A DNA stretch of 38,601 nucleotides from JAUVZF01 sp964449275. GTDB taxonomy: Bacteria; Planctomycetota; Phycisphaerae; FEN-1346. How positions within the stretch are numbered: the first letter of the stretch is position 1; the number at the start of each line of letters is the position of its first letter. Below the pieces are notes generated by a model. It worked only from the letters and a program-made list of their open reading frames with translations, was not told where the DNA came from and did not search any database. Below, piece by piece: positions 1-8,094 of the stretch. The position numbers and the translations under genes were made by a program. The stretch lies in contig CAYVAM010000015.1 in the NCBI GenBank assembly GCA_964449275.1, positions 1-38,601 of the forward strand. Direction: 5' to 3'.

Positions 1-60
1 CGACAGCGGCGAGACCCAATCGAATGCGGAATTCGGAATGCGGAATGCGGAACGAGCGGC
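1..60 (-). repeat. Dispersed repeat, reverse copy at the left window edge
   Basis: The first 60 bases, read as reverse complement, align over their full length with 38430-38489 with only a handful of mismatches. Both contain runs of the word TTCCGCATTCCGC and end in GGGTCTCGCC. A further copy lies at 38309-38387. There is no coding potential. Its presence at both edges in opposite orientation suggests a multi-copy genomic repeat where the assembly breaks. Confidence 0.75.
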
Positions 61-71
61 CGCGAGATTGC

Positions 72-100
72 TTGACAGCATTGCCCGGCGGCATTACAGC
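72..100 (+). promoter_or_regulatory. Putative sigma-70-type promoter
   Basis: A perfect TTGACA (72-77) is followed by a 17-bp spacer and TACAGC (95-100). It lies 63 bp before the ATG at 163. The paralogous gene at 6535 has the same layout (TTGACA, 17 bp, TACACG at 6442-6470), which supports the call. The -10 box is only a partial match to TATAAT. Confidence 0.5.
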
Positions 101-162
101 AGGGGGTGGGCGAGATGCCTGCGGCCGCGGTCACGCGGAACCAGAATACGGGAGGAACAGTT

Positions 163-1623
163 ATGCCCGCTAACAGGAGGATTCAGGCGTCCGGTTGTCC
201 GCTGCTGCTGAATCGTCGGCGTTTTCTGAGGGGTGTGAGCGCATCGGCGGTGGCCGCACAGATGGGTCTGCTCGATTTCGCCTCGTCGGTGCTTGCGGCG
301 GAGGGAAAGCCTGCCGGGCGGCCGACCGTCCGGGTGGTGTTTATTCGTCCGAAGACCTCGGACCCGGAACGGCTTGGCGAGCGGCCGATCATCAGTTGGC
401 CGGGCGGCCAGTTCGACATCAAGGCCGGCGAGGCGCTTCACAAGAAGGTTCTTACCGAGGCGGCCGAGAAACTGGGTGTGCGGCTCGAGGTCCGGGACGA
501 GCCGCTCGCGAGCGTGGCCGAGATCGACGCCTACGTCGCGTCGCTGAAGAAGTCGCCGCCCGCGGGCCTCTTTATCGTTGCGATGGAACTGTTCCGCTGG
601 AATCTCGTGAATCACCTGGTAAAGAACCGCGGCGACGTTCCCACGATCGTGTACAGCCCGATGGGCAGTTCGTTCACGGGGCATCTCAAGACGGCCCGGA
701 GCACGCCGAAGACGTTCGTGGGCGCCACGCAGGACGTCCAGTGGCCGGCGTTCGGGCTGCGGATGCTTTACACCATCTGGCGGATGAAGAACACGCGCCT
801 CTGCATCGTTAAAGGCGGGAAGACTTTGGACAAAGCGCTCGACATCGTTGGCACGACGCTCCACTACATCCCGCTTGCGCGCTTCGAGGAGGAGTTCCAG
901 AAGACTGAGGCGACGGGCGAGGTGCGCGCCCTGGCCGAGAACTATGCCAAGGCCGCCAAGAAGGTCATCGAGCCGAAAAAAGACGACATCCTGGACGCGG
1001 CGAAGAACTACATCGTCTGCCGGCACCTGATGGCGGCCGAGAACTGCCAGGGCATCTCGGTGGATTGCCTGAGGATGCCGAGCATCTACCGCCGGCCGCC
1101 GTGCATGGCGTTCTCGCATCTGCTCGACGAGGGCGTGGTGGCGGCGTGCGAGGCCGACTGGAACGCCGCCATCTCCATGCGGCTGACGCACCTTCTGTTC
1201 GAGCGGCCGGGGTTCATGCAGGACCCGGCGCCCAACACGGTGAACAACACGCTGATGGGCGCCCACTGCACGAGTGCCACGCGGCTGGAGGGTTTCGAGG
1301 AGCCTTACCGTGCGCCGTTCATCCTCCGCAGTTATCACACGCGGACGGGTGTGGCGCTGCAGGTGCTGTGGCGGATCGGTCAGAAGGTGACGATCATGAA
1401 GTTCCAGGGCCCCCAGTCGATGATTCTGGGGACGGGCCGCGTGGTGGCGAACATCGCCCAGCCGCCGGCGGGTTGCTGCCGCACCGCCGTCGAGATCGAA
1501 CTGGACGGTGTTGCCGATTCGGGCGACACGAAGGGGTTCCACCAACTGTTCATCTACGGCGACCTGGAGCGGCCGCTGAAGGCGTATTGCCAACTGGCGG
1601 GGATCAAGGTGGAACACATCTAA
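163..1623 (+). CDS. Tat-exported L-fucose/L-arabinose isomerase-fold protein, copy A
   Basis: This 486-residue protein begins with a twin-arginine signal (NRRRFLRG around residues 17-24, then an Ala-rich stretch ending near LAAEG), so it should be exported folded. The body resembles the FucI/AraA fold. It has a CEAD motif (329-332) after 'LLDEGVVAA' and a PNTVNNTLMGAHCT segment (His368), which matches the metal-binding C-terminal part of that superfamily. The substrate is unknown and isomerase activity is not shown. The ATG at 163 is chosen because GGAGG lies at 151-155; an upstream in-frame ATG at 115 and the 106 start lack such a site. It is clearly paralogous to 6535-7977 along its whole length. 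Classical FucI and AraA are cytosolic, so an exported version may be a binding or repurposed enzyme. Confidence 0.85.
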   Translation: MPANRRIQASGCPLLLNRRRFLRGVSASAVAAQMGLLDFASSVLAAEGKPAGRPTVRVVFIRPKTSDPERLGERPIISWPGGQFDIKAGEALHKKVLTEAAEKLGVRLEVRDEPLASVAEIDAYVASLKKSPPAGLFIVAMELFRWNLVNHLVKNRGDVPTIVYSPMGSSFTGHLKTARSTPKTFVGATQDVQWPAFGLRMLYTIWRMKNTRLCIVKGGKTLDKALDIVGTTLHYIPLARFEEEFQKTEATGEVRALAENYAKAAKKVIEPKKDDILDAAKNYIVCRHLMAAENCQGISVDCLRMPSIYRRPPCMAFSHLLDEGVVAACEADWNAAISMRLTHLLFERPGFMQDPAPNTVNNTLMGAHCTSATRLEGFEEPYRAPFILRSYHTRTGVALQVLWRIGQKVTIMKFQGPQSMILGTGRVVANIAQPPAGCCRTAVEIELDGVADSGDTKGFHQLFIYGDLERPLKAYCQLAGIKVEHI

Positions 1624-1656
1624 GCGGCGGCCAGGAAGTCTTTCCGAACAGCCGTA

Positions 1657-1679
1657 GCGCCGGGGTTTATCCCCGGCGC
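1657..1679. terminator. Hairpin after the stop codon, possible terminator
   Basis: GCGCCGGGG and CCCCGGCGC form a perfect 9-bp stem around a TTTAT loop, 33 bp after the stop at 1623. No T-run follows, so it is not a textbook intrinsic terminator. It could equally be a dispersed palindromic repeat. Confidence 0.45.
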
Positions 1680-1720
1680 CGAACCGCCGTCGGCCTGACT
1701 ATCCGGCCGCCGAGTGTTTT

Positions 1721-1861
1721 GCGCGGTGGGTCTCCGGACCTGCCGCGCGGCAAGTGGAGAGAACTTGCCCGAATCTTGCGCGGTGGGTCTCCGGACCCAC
1801 CGCGCTCGAATGGTGACCTTCCCGCTGCTGCGTGCGCGGCGGGTCAGGAGACCCGCCGCGC
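1721..1861. repeat. Cluster of three GGTC/GACC palindromes at a convergent junction
   Basis: Three related inverted repeats fill the gap between converging genes. At 1778-1805, GCGCGGTGGGTC pairs perfectly with GACCCACCGCGC around TCCG. At 1834-1861, GCGCGGCGGGTC pairs perfectly with GACCCGCCGCGC around AGGA. The copy at 1721-1750 is imperfect. The T-to-C change in one arm is matched by A-to-G in the other, so pairing is preserved. Other members lie at 19446 and 37345. The 1624-1931 gap holds no gene. Confidence 0.85.
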
Positions 1862-1931
1862 GGCAATTTTAAGAACCCACTGCGCACCGATTTCAAGAAA
1901 CTTGTGTCGGAGCACATAGAGCGCGGCTTGG

Positions 1932-2489
1932 CTACTTCCACTTGCACTTGCGTTTGGGCAGCCGGTGGGCGCCGTGGCAGTCGGTACAGTATTTTTTCTT
2001 GGAGGTTCCGGCGAAGAGCGTCTTGTGTTGTGCGGCGGGGATCTTGTCTTTCGGGTGACAGTTGAGGCAGAAGGGGTTGATCTTCGGCTTGGGGAACATG
2101 ATGCCGGGCGGCGTGCCGTCGCCTCCCCAGATCGGCGATTCATCCGCCATGTGCGCGTCGGACTCGCCGTGGCAGTCGGCACACCTGATGCCAGCCCGGG
2201 CGTGGTCGCGGGCGAGTTCCTCTTGCTGATACTGCAGGTGGCAGACGTAGCATCGGCTGTTGTCGGCCACGGGTCCCTTTGGCGGCGTTTCTTCGTCCCC
2301 GCCATCGAGAAGCAGCGGAGACTCATCGTCCAGCAGCAGCAGCGGTTCCTCGTTGCCGGATGGCTTGGCGGCCTGAGGCCGTTGGCCGTCCGGGCCTTGG
2401 CGGTGCGAGAGGCTCGTCTCTTGCCGCTCGCAGGCGACCATCAGCGCGGCAGCGAGGGCCGAGACCACCATCAAAGAGGCGTATTTCAT
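1932..2489 (-). CDS. Tetraheme c-type cytochrome lipoprotein
   Basis: The 185-residue product starts with a lipoprotein signal (ALMVAC, Cys20). An acidic, proline-rich linker follows to about residue 75, then four CXXCH haem-attachment motifs: CYVCH (80-84), CADCH (103-107), CLNCH (141-145) and CTDCH (168-172). Additional histidines (for example H96, H113, H155, H175) could be distal ligands. It fits small multihaem cytochromes of the cytochrome c3/NapC-like group and should carry electrons at the membrane or periplasm. It is the last gene of the minus-strand block. No partner oxidase or reductase with a haem pathway is seen nearby; the Tat-exported reductase-like protein at 4400-5413 is the only redox candidate. 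The C-terminus is very basic (KRKCKWK). Confidence 0.88.
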   Translation of the reverse strand: MKYASLMVVSALAAALMVACERQETSLSHRQGPDGQRPQAAKPSGNEEPLLLLDDESPLLLDGGDEETPPKGPVADNSRCYVCHLQYQQEELARDHARAGIRCADCHGESDAHMADESPIWGGDGTPPGIMFPKPKINPFCLNCHPKDKIPAAQHKTLFAGTSKKKYCTDCHGAHRLPKRKCKWK

Positions 2490-2578
2490 GCGACCGTTCC
2501 TGGCATGGCGCCGTGGGACGGGCCGGCGTGGAGCGTCCCTTCAACGGCGGTTGCGGGTCGTCGTCAGGTCGAGGTTCT

Positions 2579-2712
2579 CTACACGTACTCCCAGTCTTTC
2601 AGCCACTGATAGTTCGGTGGCAGGTTGGCCCACATCTGCCGGCCGGCCCTTTCCAGTTCGGCCCGTTTCTTGAGGTCGAGTTTACGGCGTGTGGTGGCCA
2701 CCATCGCCCAGC
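2579..2712 (-). pseudogene. 3' remnant of a second aldo/keto reductase gene
   Basis: On the minus strand this stretch encodes about 40 residues ending in MWANLPPNYQWLKDWEYV and TAG. Those last 18 residues are identical to the C-terminus of the intact gene at 4400-5413. The upstream part (RRKLDLKKRAELERAG) is a diverged match to RRKLDLKEQAELQDAS. The first 34 bases (2581-2614) match 4402-4435 exactly. No start codon or body precedes it; the fucosidase gene begins where the rest should be. The fragment overlaps the fucosidase stop at 2682 in another frame. It marks a tandem duplication broken by insertion or deletion. Confidence 0.85.
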
Positions 2713-4298
2713 CGCCGGCGGTCGGTCCGTTGCGCTTCATTCGTAGCTTCACTGAATCGAGTTTTGAAGGCCCAGGCGTAATCGCAGGGCAACGGATCCG
2801 GGAGTTCCTCGATCACAATGTTGCCGCCATCCTGGTGCCAAGCCAGGTTTTCGTCGCTGCCGAGCATCCTGATCGTGGAGCCCGGCGCCGGCGCCACGCC
2901 TGGAATGACCTCGGGGGCACTCGGCTTTTCCAGGTCGATCGCGTACAGGTACCGCTCCTTCCGGGTGAACCGCAGGGTGCCCGCCGCGCAGGGGGTCCGG
3001 CAATCCGTGCCGTGGAGGGCTTCCTTATTCACGCGCATCCAGTCCCCCAGTTTTTTCAATACCTGCACCTGCGAATCCGGAAGTGTTCCATCCGCTTTGG
3101 GGGCGACGCTCAGAAGGGTGACCCCGTTCTTGCTCGTCACGTCCACCATTCCATCCACCAGCGCGTTAACGCTGTCATGTATCTGGGCAGGCGTCTTGTC
3201 TTCTCGGCCCGCTGCGTGTGAATAACCAAATCCCGGAACCGGCGTAGTGGCCTGCTGCCTATCGGGCCAGGGCGTCCTCTGGCCAATTGTCGGAAAATGA
3301 CGCTCCACATTCTGCACGGAGCACGAGAGGGGGATGACCCGGCTTATCATGACTTCCTTGTTCCATATCGGCGACGGAGAATACGGGTGGCGACTACTAT
3401 AGCCGCGGGTTACCGCGACTTCCTTGCCCCACTTCTCGGCTGCATTGAAGTAATGAGCGAGGAATTTCTTCTTGCCGTCCTCGCCCAGATTCTCACATGT
3501 CGTTCCGTCAAACTGCAGGTGATCCGGCCGGTACTTGTCGATAACCTCAATAACCTGGTTATATCCTTGTTCTCTAAAGCTTTCGGACATTGGATCCTCT
3601 GCGTTATGCGGCGGGCCGTACAGGCCCGAAAGCTTCGGATCATTGACTCCGACCCCCTTGGGGCACAACTGCCTGCCGGCGTCATAATAATCCCATCTCA
3701 CGTTATGAAATGTCGTGACGACCTTCATGCCCTGCTTCCTCACGGCCTGCGCCATCTCTCCAACGACATCCCGGCGTGGCCCCATATCCATTGAGTTATA
3801 TGGGCTGTATGCGGTGTCCCACATGGCGAAACCGTCGTGGTGTGCACCAATGGAGCCGGCGAAGTCGGCGCCCGCATTTTTGAACAGCGCCGCCCAGCGG
3901 TCCGGATTCCACTTCTCGGCCTTGAACAGCGGGATGAAGTCATGGTACCCGAACTTTGTCGGATCCCCGTACGTGCTGCAATGATGCTTGTTAGTCGCGG
4001 AATTCTGTCTGTACATGTCTCTCGGATACTTCTCGCTCCCGAACGCGGGCACCGAGTAGACTCCCCAGTGAAAGTATATTCCAAACACGGCGTCCTGATA
4101 CCACTTCGGTGCGGCACCATGCTGCGCAAGCGACTCCCAGGTCGGCTCGTAATGCTTCTTGCCACTCGCACGGATAACGTCGCCCTGAACGGCCGGCCGG
4201 GGCGATTCATCGCGGGCAGTTTGGGCCAAGGATATTGCCGCAGCGGTCAGCAAGAGCATAACGGCCATTATCAGTGAAGCGTGTTTGTGCGTGGGCAT
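2682..4298 (-). CDS. GH29 alpha-L-fucosidase, exported
   Basis: This 538-residue protein has an N-terminal hydrophobic signal (MAVMLLLTAAAISLAQ, residues 11-26) and should act outside the cytoplasm, removing L-fucose from glycans. GH29 marks are YFHWGVYSVPAFGSEKY (75-91), HHDGFAMWDTAYSPYN (153-168) and LQFDG, with Asp264 the expected nucleophile. The ATG at 4298 is preferred over the TTG at 4349 because it starts a clean signal peptide. The fold appears to finish at DYAWAFKT; about 20 further residues (ending RRLGDGGHHTP) are read partly out of frame from the reductase remnant at 2579-2712, so this tail is a junction product. The gene follows the intact reductase by about 100 bp on the same strand. 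The acid/base residue cannot be assigned by eye. Confidence 0.92.
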   Translation of the reverse strand: MPTHKHASLIMAVMLLLTAAAISLAQTARDESPRPAVQGDVIRASGKKHYEPTWESLAQHGAAPKWYQDAVFGIYFHWGVYSVPAFGSEKYPRDMYRQNSATNKHHCSTYGDPTKFGYHDFIPLFKAEKWNPDRWAALFKNAGADFAGSIGAHHDGFAMWDTAYSPYNSMDMGPRRDVVGEMAQAVRKQGMKVVTTFHNVRWDYYDAGRQLCPKGVGVNDPKLSGLYGPPHNAEDPMSESFREQGYNQVIEVIDKYRPDHLQFDGTTCENLGEDGKKKFLAHYFNAAEKWGKEVAVTRGYSSRHPYSPSPIWNKEVMISRVIPLSCSVQNVERHFPTIGQRTPWPDRQQATTPVPGFGYSHAAGREDKTPAQIHDSVNALVDGMVDVTSKNGVTLLSVAPKADGTLPDSQVQVLKKLGDWMRVNKEALHGTDCRTPCAAGTLRFTRKERYLYAIDLEKPSAPEVIPGVAPAPGSTIRMLGSDENLAWHQDGGNIVIEELPDPLPCDYAWAFKTRFSEATNEAQRTDRRRLGDGGHHTP

Positions 4299-4399
4299 TC
4301 CCAACTCGCCGTTGTTGTTCAGGGCCACACGGTCATTGAGCCTGGGCAATCCGGCCTTGCCTCATCGCAAGTTGTCCATCGTTATCCGGCGCAAACTCG

Positions 4400-5413
4400 T
4401 TACACGTACTCCCAGTCTTTCAGCCACTGATAGTTGGGCGGCAGGTTGGCCCACATCCGTTTGCTGGCGTCTTGGAGTTCAGCCTGCTCTTTCAGGTCGA
4501 GTTTGCGACGTTCCATGACGGCCTTGGCCGCGTTATCGACATGATCGAGGCTGTTCATGCCGGGTATCGGTATGACGGTATCGGCGTGGAGGATGTAGCG
4601 GAGGGCCAGTCGTCCGCGGCGGTCGTTTTCCTCCTTGTCGCCCCTGAAGAGCGACCCGGCCCCGAAAGGCTTGATGCCGAAGGCGCCCACGTCGCACTTC
4701 TTCAGGGCCGGAAAGACGCTGTCGGTCTGCGCGACCTTGCTCATCGTGGTGAACGGGAAGCAGACCACCTCCACCTGGGGGAAGTACTCGATCATGAACT
4801 TGATCCAGCGGCGGTCGTGCGTGGAGAACCCGATGAACCGCGCCTTCCCCTGCTTCTTGGCGGTCTCCAGCGCCTGGACCATCTCGCAGGCCGTGTTGAA
4901 CGTGTGCCGCCCCCCCGGCTCGTAGCACGTGATGCGCCACAGGTCCGTGTATTCCTGGTTCGAATCCTTCAGCGTTTGATCGAGCGCTTCCATCAGTTTC
5001 TTGGCGGTGCGGAACCTCGGGTTGCGTGTCTCGTTGCCGCAATGCGACAGAGACAGGTACATCTTGTCGCGGCGTCCTTTCAGTGCCTTGGCGTCGCGGC
5101 AGACCTCGCCGTGTGTGCAGGCGTCGGTGTAGTTGATGCCCAGGTCGATGCAGCGGCTCATGATTTCGTGGCGCTGCTCGGCGTTGCTGCGCGAGTGCCC
5201 GCCGAGGCAGACGGCCGAGACCATCAGATTGGTCTTTCCCTGCCGGCGGTACTGCATGTTCTGGTTGTAGTTGAGGATTTTGGACGTATCAACGCTCGCG
5301 CCGGCGGCGGGGGCGCCTAGCCCGCCGGCGGCGCCGAGAGAGACCGCCACCCCCGCTGCAACCTTCGCGCTCTTGCCCAGAAACTCCCGCCGGTTCACTC
5401 GTGTATTCTCCAT
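4400..5413 (-). CDS. Tat-exported aldo/keto reductase-like protein, catalytic residues altered
   Basis: The 337-residue product has a twin-arginine signal (VNRREFLGKS, residues 6-15) and an aldo/keto reductase TIM-barrel body: YRRQGKTNLMVSAVCLGG, DLGINYTDACTHGE, ARFIGFSTHD, GIKPFGAG. The Asp of the Asp-Tyr-Lys-His tetrad is present (TDAC). The Tyr position appears to be His or Thr (CTHGE), and the usual Lys of the 'LATK' strand is replaced (DKMYLSLSHCG). NADPH-dependent carbonyl reduction is therefore doubtful; NADPH would also be scarce outside the cytosol. The ATG at 5413 has AAGGAGATG upstream; the ATG at 5434 lacks a good site. Its 3' end is duplicated at 2579-2712. Confidence 0.85.
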   Translation of the reverse strand: MENTRVNRREFLGKSAKVAAGVAVSLGAAGGLGAPAAGASVDTSKILNYNQNMQYRRQGKTNLMVSAVCLGGHSRSNAEQRHEIMSRCIDLGINYTDACTHGEVCRDAKALKGRRDKMYLSLSHCGNETRNPRFRTAKKLMEALDQTLKDSNQEYTDLWRITCYEPGGRHTFNTACEMVQALETAKKQGKARFIGFSTHDRRWIKFMIEYFPQVEVVCFPFTTMSKVAQTDSVFPALKKCDVGAFGIKPFGAGSLFRGDKEENDRRGRLALRYILHADTVIPIPGMNSLDHVDNAAKAVMERRKLDLKEQAELQDASKRMWANLPPNYQWLKDWEYV

Positions 5414-5509
5414 CGGTTCATCTCCTTTTGTCATGGTCCGATTTCTCGCGGCCCGTGCCCTGCGCCCGACCGGCGGCGCACCGTGCCGCCAAAGACCTGT
5501 CCGTGCCGG

Positions 5510-6262
5510 TCACTTGCTTTTGCGCTGCGTGACCAGCGCCTTGATCTCGTTGCCCGACAGGGCCCGGTCGTAGAGGCGCACCTCATCGATGAGACCGTTG
5601 AAGCGCCTTCCAATCCTCAGGTCCAGTTTGTCGCCGGTATCGACCGGCCAGAGGTCGAGCAAGCCGATGTCGTGGATGGTGGCCGGTTCGCCGTCCTTGT
5701 AGAGTTTGACGTTGTCGTGGAGGTTCGGCCGTTCGGCCTCTTCGACCACCACGGCCACGTGATGCCACGCATCGTCGTTGACCGGGTCGTTCATGTAGAG
5801 ATAGCCGCCGCTGGGCACCAGGCCGATGCGCCCGCGGACGAAGCCGAAGATGAACATCTTGCCGAAGTCCTCGAGGCCCCAGGCCACTATCTCGCCCCTG
5901 GAGGACTTCGTCTTGATCCAGGCCGCCACGGTTCGAGGCCGCGTGCCGGAAACGCCCTTGTAGCCGGGTATCTCGATGACGCCCGCCTTGCCGTCGAGTT
6001 TCAGCGCCTTGCCGACGCGTCCGGCGACCGAATCCTTGTCGAACGACAAGCCGCCCCCGAGCGTGCCTTTGCGTCCGTGTTTGGAGGCGTCGGCGGCGGT
6101 CGTTCCGGATGCGTCGTCCAACTTCCACCATCCGGCCAGGTGCGGGTCCGTGTCAAGGTTGGCGGGCTCGGCCTTGCCCGCGGCGTCGGTTTGCCTCAAG
6201 GCGGCGCCGGCGAGAGCGAACAACAAAACGGCCGATAGCAAAGGGATTAGCGTCTTTCGCAT
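5510..6262 (-). CDS. LamG/concanavalin A-like exported protein
   Basis: The 250-residue protein has a signal peptide (MRKTLIPLLSAVLLFALAGAAL) followed by one LamG-type jelly roll, about residues 40-245. Marks are LAGWWKLDDASGTTAADASKHG, VAAWIKT, DDAWHHVAVVV, VKLYKDGE and the closing FNGLIDEVRLYDRAL. Such domains bind carbohydrate or partners and this one has no catalytic module, so a glycan-binding role is the likely one. The ATG at 6262 follows AAGGAGGAGG by 4 bases; the upstream GTG at 6280 has none. It is the first gene of the minus-strand block, about 100 bp before the reductase gene, and is divergent from the gene at 6535. Confidence 0.85.
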   Translation of the reverse strand: MRKTLIPLLSAVLLFALAGAALRQTDAAGKAEPANLDTDPHLAGWWKLDDASGTTAADASKHGRKGTLGGGLSFDKDSVAGRVGKALKLDGKAGVIEIPGYKGVSGTRPRTVAAWIKTKSSRGEIVAWGLEDFGKMFIFGFVRGRIGLVPSGGYLYMNDPVNDDAWHHVAVVVEEAERPNLHDNVKLYKDGEPATIHDIGLLDLWPVDTGDKLDLRIGRRFNGLIDEVRLYDRALSGNEIKALVTQRKSK

Positions 6263-6441
6263 GGGCCTCCTCCTTATCACAGCCTCTCCGGGTTCCTAAG
6301 TCCAACCGCGACAGCATAACAGGTGGGCGCTGCAATGGCAAACATCTTTGGCTTCTGCACCCGAGCCCGTTGCACGAACCGCGCGGCGGCCTTCCCAGGT
6401 CGTTAAACACGTACCGGACGGGCGGTGGGCCGGAAGTTCTC

Positions 6442-6470
6442 TTGACATCGGCCCGCCACTGGACTACACG
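6442..6470 (+). promoter_or_regulatory. Putative promoter of isomerase-like copy B
   Basis: TTGACA (6442-6447), a 17-bp spacer and TACACG (6465-6470) lie 65 bp before the ATG at 6535. Copy A has TTGACA, 17 bp and TACAGC at nearly the same distance (63 bp). The 6263-6534 gap also contains half of a GCGCGGCGGCCTTCCCAGG hairpin (from 6381), which is decayed. Confidence 0.55.
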
Positions 6471-6534
6471 AGTGGAAGGTAATCGTGAGTCCGTGGCGTT
6501 GTTCGCCCGGGACCAACAGATAGGAGGAAGAGCC

Positions 6535-7977
6535 ATGCTCGCCGACAAACAGGTGTCTCGCTGTCCGTTGACGCTGAATCGCAGGCGTTTTCTGAAGGGC
6601 CTCGGCGCATCGGCCGTGGCGATGCAGATGGGCCTCCTGGAGTTCGCCTCCTCGGTCATGGGAGCCGCGCCCAAAACGGCCGGGAAGTGCCGCATCATGG
6701 GCGCGTTCATCCATCCGGACGTCGAGAAATACTGGCTCGGCTGGCCCGGCACCGCCTACGACATCAAAGGGCACCAGGAACTGTACACCAAGACGATCGT
6801 GACGGCGGCCGAACGCCTCGGCGTCACGCTCGACCTCTCGCAGAAACCCCTCTTCGACGCAGGGAGCGTGAACGCTTACCTCGAGAAGGTGGCCCAGACC
6901 AAGCCCGACGGCGTGCTGCTGACCTGCATGGCGCTTCATCCGCCTGGGTGGCGGGCGGTCAACCAGTTCCTTGACAAGCGCGGGCCGGTTCCGACGGTCG
7001 TCTTCAGCCCCATGGGCACGTCGTTTACCGGCCACCTCCAGCACAGCCGCAACTCGAAGAATGCCTTCGTCGGCGCCACCCAGGACGTGGAGTGGCTGGC
7101 CACGGCGGTGCGGATGCTCAAGACCGTCTGGGAGATGAAGCACACGCGTATTTGCATCGTGCGCGGCAACAAGACGGAGGACAAGCCGCTCGACGTGATC
7201 GGCACGACGCTCCATTACATCCCGGGCAAACGGTTTCCCGATGAGTTCAAGAAGGTCGAGGCAAGCGACGAGGTCCGGGCCATGGCCGACTACTACACCA
7301 AGCAGGCCAAGAAGATCGTCGAACCGTCGAAGGACGACATCCTGACCGCGGCCAAGAACTACATCGTCTGCCGGCGTCTGATGGAGGCCGAGAAGTGCCA
7401 CGGCTTCTCGATGGATTGCCTGGGCCCGATCGGGCGCAGGGAGATCAAGCCGCCGTGCCTGGCGTTTATGCGCCTGCGCGACGAGGGCATCGTCGGCGCC
7501 TGCGAGGCCGACCCCAACGCCTCCATCTCCTCCCGGCTGACGCACCTGCTGCTCGAGCGGCCGGGATTCATGCAGGACCCCGCCCCGAACACGGTCAACA
7601 ACACGCTCATGGCGGCCCACTGCACGTGCGGGGCCCACCTCGACGGCTTCGACAAGCCGCACGAGCCGTTCATCCTGCGGAGCCATTCGGAGTCTGACCT
7701 GGGCGTGGCGGTGCAGGTTCTGTGGCGCGTGGGCCAGAAGATCACCCTGATGAAGTTCACCGGGCCCCAGAAGATCATCCTCGGCACGGGCCGCGTCCTG
7801 CGAAACATCGACACGCCGCCATCCGGAGGCTGCCGCACCTCACTCGAATGCGAGGTCGACGGCGTGGCCGACTCGCGCGACATCAAGGGCTTCCACCAAC
7901 TCCTCATCTACGGCGACCACGAAGACGAGTTCAAGGCCTACTGCCAACTGTCGGGGATCGAGGTCGTCCACATCTGA
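6535..7977 (+). CDS. Tat-exported L-fucose/L-arabinose isomerase-fold protein, copy B
   Basis: This 480-residue paralogue of 163-1623 has a twin-arginine signal (LNRRRFLKGLGAS) and the same landmarks: PTVVFSPMGTSFTGHL, FVGATQDVEW, KNYIVCRRLM, GACEADPN, and QDPAPNTVNNTLMAAHCT with the expected metal-ligand His. The ATG at 6535 is chosen because GGAGGA lies at 6523-6528; the frame is open far upstream without a signal. The segments around the putative metal site are the best conserved between copies, while the N-terminal domain differs more, which suggests the same chemistry on different ligands. The pair brackets the fucosidase block, hinting at a link to fucose or related sugars; this is inference only. 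Confidence 0.85.
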   Translation: MLADKQVSRCPLTLNRRRFLKGLGASAVAMQMGLLEFASSVMGAAPKTAGKCRIMGAFIHPDVEKYWLGWPGTAYDIKGHQELYTKTIVTAAERLGVTLDLSQKPLFDAGSVNAYLEKVAQTKPDGVLLTCMALHPPGWRAVNQFLDKRGPVPTVVFSPMGTSFTGHLQHSRNSKNAFVGATQDVEWLATAVRMLKTVWEMKHTRICIVRGNKTEDKPLDVIGTTLHYIPGKRFPDEFKKVEASDEVRAMADYYTKQAKKIVEPSKDDILTAAKNYIVCRRLMEAEKCHGFSMDCLGPIGRREIKPPCLAFMRLRDEGIVGACEADPNASISSRLTHLLLERPGFMQDPAPNTVNNTLMAAHCTCGAHLDGFDKPHEPFILRSHSESDLGVAVQVLWRVGQKITLMKFTGPQKIILGTGRVLRNIDTPPSGGCRTSLECEVDGVADSRDIKGFHQLLIYGDHEDEFKAYCQLSGIEVVHI

Positions 7978-8040
7978 GGCAGTCCGCGACCCGGTGCGCG
8001 GGGGGTTCGACGTCGGACTCGGTGGCACGCGCCGCAACGG

Positions 8041-8084
8041 AGCCGCGACCGCGAGGAAGCGGCCGCTTCCTCACGGGCGCGGCT
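8041..8084. repeat. Long imperfect palindrome
   Basis: The core GAGGAAGCGG/CCGCTTCCTC (8053-8072) is a perfect 20-bp palindrome. It is extended by AGCCGCG (8041-8047) pairing with CGCGGCT (8078-8084), with a few unpaired bases between. It lies between the stop at 7977 and the start at 8176. Confidence 0.7.
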
Positions 8085-8094
8085 CGGATTGCTT

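Noticed and set aside
94..1617. Long open frame antisense to the isomerase-like gene, and similar long antisense frames elsewhere (for example 20284-21600, 26152-28386 and 28410-30377)
   Set aside because: High GC codon bias leaves long open shadow frames. Their products are Arg/Val/Asp-rich without motifs, and the plus-strand genes have clear domains.
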